64,000 bases of DNA from Panicum virgatum (Eukaryota > Streptophyta > Magnoliopsida > Poales > Poaceae). The DNA lies in contig NC_053146.1 of the NCBI RefSeq assembly GCF_016808335.1, positions 27,434,938 through 27,498,937 on the forward strand, given 5' to 3'. Both the position numbers and the translations under genes were made by a program. Under the pieces are notes generated by a model. It saw only the letters and a list, made by a program, of their open reading frames with translations, was not told the origin of the DNA and did not search any database. Shown one piece after another: positions 55,386-64,000 of the stretch (position 1 is the first letter of the stretch; the number at the start of each line of letters is the position of its first letter).

Positions 55386-58300
55386 TATAACACCCAGTTT
55401 ACAAAAGGACATAAACCGAGCAATCATATACGTGCCAGGATCAAGTCACACGTATATACAGTAGAATAAACAATATATCACAGCACATACCACGTAAAAA
55501 TATATAATAAAGCGTAATACGAATGTTATTTATTACATTAATGATAAATGTCTGATATAGAGTATGCGGAAGCGTAAAATATGTACGAAACTGAGCAGGG
55601 CGCCATAGGGACGTCGACTGGGAGACGACCGCCTAGAAGTCCTCGTACTCCTGATAGCTCTGCGTGAACTCCTCCGCGTCGCCGGGAACTGGGCAGCAGT
55701 AGGTTATCCCCAAAGAGAACAAGAGGAAAAGAGTAGAGTAGGCAAGAGTGAGTACACAACTTGTACTCAACAAGTATAACACAAACTATGAGGCTCTAAG
55801 GTTGGCTGACTCAACTGCATTAACTTTTAAGTCTTGGCAAAGTTTTATTAGAGCTATTTACTACAAGTTGATGAAATTACCATAACCCAGTTACATAGTA
55901 ATTAATCAAAATTAATTATGAAGCTACTGAGAACGAAACCAATCCAAACCACACAGGAAACCACCTTAATCAAAAGGAGATAACCCCACTAATCAAAAGG
56001 AGGATCTGGGCCGCTCATAACCGTGAGCACGGCTAGAATACCAATTTTACACTCAGTAGAGGTTGCACATCTTTACCCACAAGTCGTGAGTTACACTAGT
56101 TGTTCGTCACACTTCCTTAGGTGAGATGACTAGCAAACACACTACGAGGACATTACAAAGAATCTCGTTGGTAAGGCGTAACAGCGAAGGGTACTGGATT
56201 AGCAGCTATGGAGCAGGTATAGTGGGTGTCAAGCACACAATACAGACGAGGCCACTCAGTACGAGGGCCATAGAATCTTACCACCCTTGCACCGCAGTTA
56301 AGTTACTCCAAACCAAGAAGACCTAATTAGTAAGCCAAGACCATCCCATTCCAGTCTTGTGGTAGCGCTATTGTCCCAGGTTGTCGCTCTATGAACCGGT
56401 CCTTAGGGAGAGTGGCCAAGCAAGCACTAAGCACCGTGCTGGCCCCCTAAACCATGTTTCTATAAAAAAACAAGTTTTAACGAGACGTCAGCCACTCAAG
56501 CACACAGCACAGAGGGCCACTCTCAGAATTAAGTTGCATATACCATTAATCAAATTAAAAAGGACCAAGTGTGTTATAGCGCGGCACCTAGCACAACTAA
56601 CCAAAATGCAACCCAAAGGATATATATATATATATAAAGGATATAAAGTGGCTAGGAAAGTCCTTATAGGCATACAGTATTAAAATGCAGTATGAAATGG
56701 TATTTAAAGGTGATAGGATGTTCATGTTATACTTGCCTTCCTCAAACTGCTCCTGCTGCTCAAAGTGTCCCGCGGAAGCTGGCTCCTGGTACTCCTCTGA
56801 CTGATCAACGTCTACTCACGATCGCAACGCCAAAACAAGTCCAGCATATACACATGCAAACAAAAGCAAACTCTAAGAAACAATACATCATTACATAAAA
56901 ACAGCAAACAAAACTAGGCTAAAACTATTCTACGCATTACAACGATCGCGTGGACATAAAGAACACCTAAAACGGAGCTAGAACGCGAAATCTAGGGCTA
57001 AAACAAGGTTTAAGGACTAAACTGCGAGATAACTAAGGTTCCAGGGGCTTCTGCGCAAAAACTAGGGACTAAAATGTAATTAAACCTTATATCTAGCGTC
57101 TAACGTGCAAAAAGACAGGGGCTGGACGGCGGGTCTGGAATTATTTTTGAACTGCAGTGGACCGCAGGTTAATTCCCGAAAAGTCCAGGGGCTCTTTAAC
57201 AAAAAGGCCAGGTCGAACCGGTACGCGCGGATCTGATCCGTTGGATCGAGATCTGAGGGCCAGGGTTTGATGGATCCTAGATCTAATCTGGGACGTTCAC
57301 GCAGATCGGATGGCAAGCGTGTGTTGCGAACGCGAGGGAACAGCGCAGGTCACCGAAGCTGGGTTCCCGAGGCGGCGCTTCACCGGGGACTCACCGGAGT
57401 TCGCCGAACTGGCGTCCCCGTGGTCGAATCGAGCTGCGGTTTGGCCAGGGAGCACGCCAGTGGCATGCGTAAACCACCTAGGCGCTCAGGAAGGGGCTGC
57501 ATCGGCCGGAGCGGACGACCGGCAGTGACAAGCGGCTCGGGTTCGCCGGCGTACCGTGTTAACGCGATTCCGGCCCCGTTTGGCTCAGGTTTTTTTGGCA
57601 CTGGCAGTATCTACTCAACACGGCTAAACTACACCGAGGCCTAGCACGGGCTACGGCACAGCAGAGCGGTGGGTCGACCATGGCGCGGCGGCGGCGGAGC
57701 GCCGGCGTGGGTGTTCTGGCCTCTAGAACAACCTACGGGCCTCAACAACTACCGCAAAAGAAGAGGGAGGTCGTGGGGATGCTCACCAAGCCCTGGAAAC
57801 GGAAGGAGAGCTGGTGCAGAGGGGTCAACGGCGAGGTCTGGGCGGCGGGTCGTGGCGGAGCTCGCGGAGGAGGTCGAAGCAGGGGTGCTCCGGGCCGGCT
57901 GATCCACCAGGGAGGTCCGTGCGGTGCCTGTGGAGGTGTACAGGGGTCAGCGTGGCTGGAGGATCGCCGGCGACGTGGAATCACTCGGAATCGAGCTCAC
58001 CAGTGGCGGCGGTGTCGGGGGAAATTCCGGCGCTGTGGAGGCTGCGCTCGATCACCAGAAGCTTGGTGAGGTCTCTGACGTCGAGGCGGGGCTCCTGTGG
58101 TGCTTGGCAGGGCCCGGGAAGCGGTGTCATGGCCGGTCTGTGGCAGCGCAGGGAGGTCTGCGCGGCGGGCGCTGGCAAGCTAGGGTTTGGGGCGTCTGCG
58201 GTGGCGAGGTGCGATGCAGGGGGCCGGGGATCCTATTTAACGGGCGGAGGATCCTAGGCATGCATGCCCAAGATGGAAGGCTCGCCGGGGATCTCGGCGG

Positions 58301-58832
58301 TGATGCTGGGCGGTCGTTGCACGAGGTAGACGGGGGAGCTGATGCGCGGGCCTGCTGTGGCAGCGACACAGAGCGGGGACAGCGAGCGCGCGGGGGCTGA
58401 GGGCGAGCTGGGCTGCACGCGGGGCTGAGGAGGTCGGGCCGGGGAAGAGCTGGGCTGAACGGGTGCAGAACAGGCCGAGGGGGAGAAAGATCGGGCCGCG
58501 GGAAAGGAGGCATGGACTGGGTCTGCTGGGCTGCCTGGGTTGGGCCGGCTCGCAGGTTGGGTTGGGTTTCTGATTTCATGTTTCCCTTTCTCCTTTTCTA
58601 TTTCTTTTCCAAACTTCACTCAAATCTATTTGAATTCAAACTCCTATGCACTCAACCAAATAAAACTTATCCACCAGCATTAATGCATAAACAAGTTTAA
58701 ACCAAGAAAAAATTTAATTACTTGTGAAAGAAAATTAAATTAAATGTAGGGCTAGGCATAATAAACCTTAGAAATTTAAATAAAGCCAATTAAATTTATT
58801 ATAAAAGCTAAAATTTAAATTAGGGTGTTACA
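55386..58832 (-). repeat. 5' LTR of the Tekay-type element (3,447 bp)
   Basis: In element orientation it starts at 58832 (TGTAACACCC) and ends at 55386 (GGGTGTTATA, one terminal base changed from the canonical ACA). A TATA-like ttaaatagg (minus) lies near 58231, which would leave a transcribed leader of nearly 2.8 kb inside the LTR. It carries a short ta microsatellite near 56620 that is missing from the 3' LTR. Confidence 0.93.
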
Positions 58833-58837
58833 GTTGG

Positions 58838-61800
58838 TAACGGGCTGATCGGTGTAGCATTGCTAGCCTTGCTTCCTCTAAGACTACCATGGCGTCCCTC
58901 TGGGCTTCGGCTGCCGTTTCTGGGTCAAAGGCTTTGACTCTTGGCGCACCGTAGTCCAGATCGGAAGGCAGCATGGCCTGTGGACCGGTTAGGTGTGTTT
59001 CGCAAGCTCCAGAGCACTACCGGCAGCTCTTCCACCCAGCGACCCACGGATTTTTTGAGCATGTCAAAAATGCGCGGTTTGAGCCCTTGGAGGATTAGGC
59101 CGTGAGCTCTTTCTACTTTCCCATTTGTGCGCGGGTGTTCGACCGATGCCCAGTCGATCCGGATCCCATATCCTTTCGCGAACTCTTAGAAGTAATGACC
59201 TGTGAAGTTGGTCCCGTTGTCGGTGATGATGGAGTTGGGCACGCCGAATCTATAAACGATGTCCAGGAAGAACTTTACGGCCTCCTTAAAGTCGATTGTG
59301 ATTATCGGTTTTGCCTCTATCCATTTTGTGAACTTGTCGATTGCGACAAGTAGGTGGGTGAACCCTCCTGGTGCCTTTTTGAGTGGCCCGACCATGTCTA
59401 GACCCCATACAGCAAATGGCCATGTTATGGGAATGGTCTTAAGGGCTTGAGCTGGCAGGTGGGTTTGTTTTGCGTAGAATTGGCAGCCTTTGCATGCTCG
59501 GACGATTTCTTCCGCATTGCGCAGTGCTGTTGGCCAGTAGAATCCTTGTCGGAAAGCTTTTCCGATCAGGGAGCGTGGTGCAACAAGGTGTCCGCAGATC
59601 CCAGCGTGTATCTCGAGAAGGAGCTCCTAACCCTAGGCAATGGGGATGCATTTCATGAGAATGCCAATTTCTGAGGGGCTGCGTTTATAGAGCTCGCTGT
59701 CGATTACGGCGAAGGTTTGGGCTCGTCGGGCAACCCGGCGGGCTGCGTTGCGTTCCTGGGGGAGGACTTCATGGAGGAGATAAGCCAATAGGTCCGCTCT
59801 CCAATCTGCATTGTCTGCCTGGCTTGGGTCGGGTTGGCCTGTTGCTAAGCAGAATGGCCCCCGGGTATTTGGTCGGGGGCTGGGTCGGAGGGAGAGTGCT
59901 CTGTTTTTTCTGCATGCCCTGTTTCCTCTGTTTTTGCCCTGTCTGTGGCCGGCTGCTTCTCTCGTGCTGACGGCGGATTCAGGTCGTTGACAAAAACGCC
60001 ATTGGGCGCCGGCTTGTGCTCGGCGGCCATCTTTGCGAGGGCGTCCGCATCGGGGTTTTGCTTCCATGGGATAAGGTGGAGCTCCATACCCCGGAATCTC
60101 CCTTCTTGATTGCAGACTTCCTGGCAGTATGCGTCCATGAGAGGGCTCTCACAGTTAGAGTTCTTCATGACCTGGTCGATTACCAGCTTGGAGTCGCCAT
60201 AGACGTACAGGCGGGTTGCCCCGATGTCGATGGCTATGCGGAGGCCGCTGATGAGCGCCTCATACTCGGTGATGTTTTTTGATGCGAGGAAGTGGAGGCG
60301 GACTACGTACTAGAACTTGCCTCCTTCTAGGGAGAATAGGATGACCCCGGCCCCCGCGCCGGGTCCCATGACCGACCCATCGAAGTAGAGGGTCCAGTAC
60401 TCGTGAGAGATTTCTAGGGTCGGAGCTTGAACTTCCGTCCACTCGGCGATGAAGTCAGCCAGGGCCTGAGACTTTGTCGCCGTGCGTGGCACGAGATTGA
60501 CGTCGTAGCCCATCAGCTCGACTGCCCATTTGCATATCCGCCCCACGACGTCGCGGTTGCGAACAACCTCTCCGAGTGGGAACGAGTTGATGACCGACAC
60601 CTCATGCTCGGTGAAGTAGTGTTGCAGCTTCTTGGCCGCCATGATGACGGCGTAGATGAGTTTTTGTGTCTGCGGGTACCATGACTTGGTGTCAGTCAGT
60701 ACTTCGCTGACGAAATACATGGGACATTGGACTTTGAGGGCGTGTCCCTGTTCTTCCCTTTCAACTACCAGAGCGGCACTGACCACATGGTTAGTGGCTG
60801 CCAGGTAAAGCAAAAGGGGTTCGTAGGGATCCGGTACCACGAGCACTGGTGGAGAGGATAAGAGAGTCTTGAGGTGGTCGAGGGCCGCCTGTGCCTTCTC
60901 CGTCCAGACAAAGGTGTCGGATTTCTTAAGGAGTTCGTACAGCGGCAGGCCTCGCTCCCCCAGTCGGGCGATGAACTGGCTGAACACTGCTAGGCACCTG
61001 GTTAACCTCTGGATGCCCTTGACTCCCCGGATAGGTCCCATGTTGGTGATAGCCGCAATTTTGTCGTGGTTGGCTTCGATGCCACGCTTGGACACCATGT
61101 ACCCGAGGAGTTTGCCCTTAGGCACGCCGAATGTGCATTTCTCGGGGTTCAGTTTGATGTTGAACCTCTTGAGATTTGCGAACGTGGTGCTCAAGGTGGC
61201 GACTAGGTCATTCGTGTGAGGCGTCTTGATGACGATGTCATCAACGTAAACCGCGACCGTCGCCCGAGGCGGATCCGGTCGGTCGGGGTCGATCGGCGGG
61301 TTGATCTGGTCGGAGAAGCAGGCTTGCATGCATCGCTGGCATGTTGCCCCTGCATTCTTAAGACCGAATGGCATTGATACGTAACAGTATGAGCTGAACG
61401 GCGTGATGAAGGATGTCGCGAGCTGATCGGATTCCTTCATCGCTATCTGGTGATAGTCCGAGTAAGTGTCTAGAAAGGATAAGATCTCGCATCCAGAAGT
61501 GGAGTCAATTATCTGATCTATCCTAAGCAAAGGAAAAGGGTCTTTGGGGCAAACCTTGTTTAGTCTGGTGTAATCGACACACATCGTCCATTGACCAGTT
61601 TTCTTTTTTACAAGGACTGGGTTAGAGAGCCAATTGGAGTGGTAGACATCTTTTATGAAGCCAGCGGCTAACAACTTAGCAATTTGTTCTCCTATGGCTC
61701 TACGCTTCTCGTCGTCGAAGCGGCGCAGGCGTTGTTGGACGGGCTTGGATCCCGACAAAATGTGGAGCTCGTGCTCCGTGACCTCCCTTTGGATGCCCGG

Positions 61801-62154
61801 CATGTCGGACGGCTTCCAAGCAAAAGTGTTCTTGTTGGCGCGGAGGAAGTCGACGAGCGCGTGTTCCTATTTGGCCGACAGCTGGGAGCCGATCCGCACC
61901 GTCTAGGTTGGGTCAGCGTCGTCGACCACGACCGACTTGGTCTCATCAGTTGAGTTGAAGGCCGGAGCCTGGATGGGCTTGCCAGGGTCGGGACGGCACT
62001 CGAGAGTGGTGGCGCGAAGCTAGCCAAGCTCAGCCGATTTTGCCGCAGTGGTGGCGAGGTCGAAGTACTCGCGGCTGCTGACGTAGGCCTGCTCGAAGGA
62101 GCCGCTCACCGTGATGACCCCATTCGGGCCCGGCAACTTGAGCTTGAGATAGGT
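58838..62154 (-). pseudogene. Tat pol: RT, two RNase H domains and integrase
   Basis: The RT region (497-codon open stretch at 60310-61803) has KKTGQWTMCVDYTRLNKVCP, FGLKNAGATCQRCM and AVYVDDIVIKT. It is followed by an RNase-H-like connection (VWTEKAQAALDHLKTLL) and then a second, plant/archaeal-type RNase H beginning YFDGSVMGPGAGAG, with EYEALISGL, VYGDSKLVIDQV and DADALAKMA supplying the acidic residues. A TAG near 60310 interrupts the second domain. Integrase follows from about 59640: WGLDMVGPL, IITDNGTNFTG and EHPRTNGKVERAHG give the catalytic triad region. The frame breaks several times after 59190 and is cut at 58837 by the nested element. Confidence 0.9.
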
Positions 62155-62895
62155 TTAGTTGGGCACCACCATGAACTTGGCGTAGGCGGTGCGCCCGAGA
62201 ATGGCGTGGTACGCCCCCTTCCAGTCCGCCACCTCAAACATGAGGGTCTCGGTGCAGAAGTTGGCTTTGCTGCCGAAAGTGATCGGAAAGTCGATGTTGC
62301 CGACTGGGTAAGCCTTCATACCCGGCAAGATGCCGTAGAAGGGGAAGAGGGAGGCCCGTAGGCAGGCTCGCGGGATCCCCATGGCTTCCAGGGTGTCGAT
62401 GTAGAGGATGTTGAGGCTGCTGCCCCCATCCATCAGCACATTGGACATGCGCATGTTGCTGACGACGTGGTCGACGACGAGAGGGTAGCTCCCAGGTCGA
62501 GGGATGCTGACCGGGTGGTCATCCTGATCGAAAATGATGGGCGTGGACGCCCACCTCAACTTTTTAGGAATTGAACTCACGGCAGCACATACCTCGCAGA
62601 GCCGCACCTTCTGCAGTCGCTTGGAAGATTCGTCCTCCAGGCCGCCGATGATGACCAAGCACCGGTTCACGTCCGGGAACTCTCCTTCTGCCAGCTTCTC
62701 TTTGTCCTGGTCGGTGTCGGACCGCTTGTCGCAGTTGTCGTCGTCGGTCTTGGCTATCCTGCGAAGGAAGCGCTTCATCATATCACAATCCTTGAACTTG
62801 TGGTTCACTGGATAGCCATGATTGGTGCATGGCTTCTCCAGGAGCTGGTTGAAGTGGTCGTTTCTAGGAGGGTGCTTATCTTGGCGCTCGGTCAC
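62155..62895 (-). pseudogene. Tat nucleocapsid-like and protease region (246-codon open frame)
   Basis: The open frame starts just after the gag frame in a different phase. The first part has a zinc-knuckle-like CTNHGYPVNHKFKDC typical of this lineage. The protease region has VLMDGGSSLNILYIDTLEAM, where DGGSS replaces the DTGA/S of other retroelements, as in Tat elements. It ends at a TAG at 62155-62157, beyond which the connection to RT continues in frame with further stops (near 62020 and 61905). It is probably part of one gag-pol polyprotein originally. Confidence 0.85.
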
Positions 62896-64000
62896 TGCAA
62901 CCTCACCGGCGGTGGGAGGTCGGCGATTCTTCTTGTTCTTTCTATCCTCGCGGCTCGAGGAAGGCCTGTCGCAGTCATGTCGCTTCGCCTTTGCCGCATG
63001 CGGGTCGTGCTCGAAGACGGCCCTGACCGCCTCCTCGCCGGAGGCGTGGCTGGTGGCGATCTCCAGGAGCTCATGCGTGGTGCGCGGCTTTTGGCACCCC
63101 AGTTTGTGGACCAGGGTCTTGCAGTGCGTCTCGCTAAGGAACGCGCTGATGACGTTGGCGTCGCGATGCCTAGGAGCGAGTTACATTGCTTGGAGAAGCG
63201 CCGGATGTAGTCGCGCAGGGACTCGTCGGGCTCCTGCTTGCAGTTCTTAACATCCCAAGAATTGCCAGGGCATACATACGTGCCTTGAAAGTTGCCGATG
63301 AACACTTGCCGGAGGTCTGCCCAGCTGCCGATGGCGTCGGCGGGCAAGAACTCCAGCCAGGTGTGGACGTTCTCCCCCAAGCATATTGGGAGATACTGGA
63401 AGATGAAGCAGTCGTCGCTCACTCCTCCGGCCCGGCATGCAAGCGGTAGTCCTCCAGCCACACGCCGGGGTTCGTATCCCCAGTATATTTCACGACATTT
63501 GCCGGTGGCCGAAAGAGCTGGGGGAAAGGCGCCCCCCCGGATCGCCCTAGAGAAGGCGTTTGGTCCGGTGGGGTCCGGGCTCGGACTCCGGTCGCGGTCC
63601 ACGTCGGGGTCGCAGGGGCGTCCCCCTCGCCGGAGCGGTGAATGCTTTGGGTTGGCCGTGTACGCCTGCGCATCCTCTGCTCGAGCGGTCGCGCGGTCGA
63701 CGTCGGCGTGGTGCCTCACCTACTGCCGGCCTTGGATCACACTGCGCGCGTCGTAGTTGGGACCGACGTGGTCGTGAATTGGCGGCCTCGGCGGGAGAGG
63801 AGCGGATGCCGCCGCCGGGGTTGGTGCGCGGCCCACGTTGAACTGCTGTGCCGGTGTGGGGTGCTGTACCTCGGATGGCTCCCGGCCACGGTGGCCTGCA
63901 CCGCCGGCAGGACACGAGGCACCGGCCTGCCGACGGTGTAGTGAGGAGCTCTCTACCTGCTGGACGGCGGCGAGTTCCACCAGGTTCCAAACCTGGTGGT
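62892..64000 (-). pseudogene. Tat gag (5' end outside window)
   Basis: The capsid motif is clear: HTWLEFLPADAIGSWADLRQ, then FIGNFQGTYVCPGNSWDV and ESLRDYIRRFSKQCNSLLGI. After that a frameshift near 63170 moves the reading to another frame (HKLGCQKPRTTHELLEIA, later HDPHAAKAKRHDCDR). Upstream of about 63540 the sequence is GC-rich and Arg/Pro-rich, as usual for gag N-termini, and the start codon is not identifiable here because the element continues past the window. Confidence 0.82.

Larger units (their letters stand above)
46853..58832 (-). mobile_element. complete Tekay/Del-type chromodomain gypsy retrotransposon
   Basis: The element spans 11,980 bp and has two long LTRs of 3,352 and 3,447 bp, ends TGTAACACCC/GGGTGTTACA (one end changed to TATAACACCC), and a perfect 5-bp duplication gttgg. 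On the minus strand it carries a primer-binding site, gag, protease, reverse transcriptase, RNase H, integrase with a chromodomain-like tail, and a polypurine tract. The LTRs differ by several percent in the parts I compared, plus indels, so the insertion is not recent. Several stops and frameshifts make it defective. It lies inside the integrase region of the Tat element. Confidence 0.95.
43926..64000 (-). mobile_element. Tat-lineage Ty3/gypsy retrotransposon (minus strand, continues off window)
   Basis: The 3' LTR lies at the left and gag at the right; the 5' LTR is outside the window. Domains in order on the minus strand are gag, protease with DGGSSLNI, reverse transcriptase with YVDD, a first RNase H, a second RNase H, integrase, and a long 3' region with an antisense ORF. 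Dual RNase H and an extra ORF before the 3' LTR are hallmarks of the Tat lineage. It interrupts the LINE at 43925/43926 and is itself interrupted by the Tekay-type element at 46853-58832. Many stops make it defective. Confidence 0.88.

Overview
This window is plant nuclear DNA, almost certainly from a grass. It has CACTA transposons whose subterminal repeats are built on gtcccggttgg palindromes, Tat- and Tekay-type Ty3/gypsy elements, a Ty1/copia element, L1-like LINE pieces, MITEs, and GT-AG introns. I see no bacterial or organellar sequence. About nine tenths of the window is transposable element; I can support only one intact host gene.

Left half (1-27322): a LINE ORF1 fragment is followed by two full-length, same-orientation CACTA (En/Spm) elements of about 11.8 kb. 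CACTA-1 is 1471-13260 (TSD ttt) and CACTA-2 is 15502-27322 (TSD tgt). Each carries, left to right, a subterminal palindrome array, a conserved leader, a small ORF, a TNP2/TnpD-type transposase gene, a second internal palindrome array, a seven-exon TnpA-like gene (Transposase_24 type) ending in a Ulp1-like cysteine protease domain, and a right palindrome array. CACTA-1 has many lesions in both genes. CACTA-2 has an intact 1117-residue transposase and one visible frameshift in the TnpA/Ulp1 gene. The 2.2 kb between them holds exons of a broken host gene on the minus strand.

Middle (27323-43925): a Ty1/copia element (27960-32529, TSD cgtgc) lost its reverse transcriptase and most of its 3' LTR to one deletion, and sits just upstream of a truncated gene for a secreted protein. 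Next come degenerate gypsy fragments and LTRs, then the intact host gene (35936-36595, minus, DUF761-like). A MITE cluster with a nested 380-bp Mutator-like foldback element follows, then a LINE on the minus strand split by a 3' truncated CACTA (CACTA-3, 40474-43526).

Right third (43926-64000): a Tat-lineage gypsy element on the minus strand is inserted in the same LINE and runs off the window. It has two RNase H domains and an antisense ORF. Its integrase is split by a complete 12-kb Tekay/Del-type chromodomain gypsy element (46853-58832, TSD gttgg) with 3.4-kb LTRs and an intron-like 120-bp insert in gag. The inferred order of events is LINE, then CACTA-3 and the Tat element into the LINE, then Tekay into Tat.

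The observations most worth a second look are the third palindrome array between the two CACTA genes, the Ulp1 domain on the TnpA-like protein, the gag intron in the Tekay element, the antisense ORF of the Tat element, and the right end of CACTA-3, which is flush with the LINE but has no terminal repeat.
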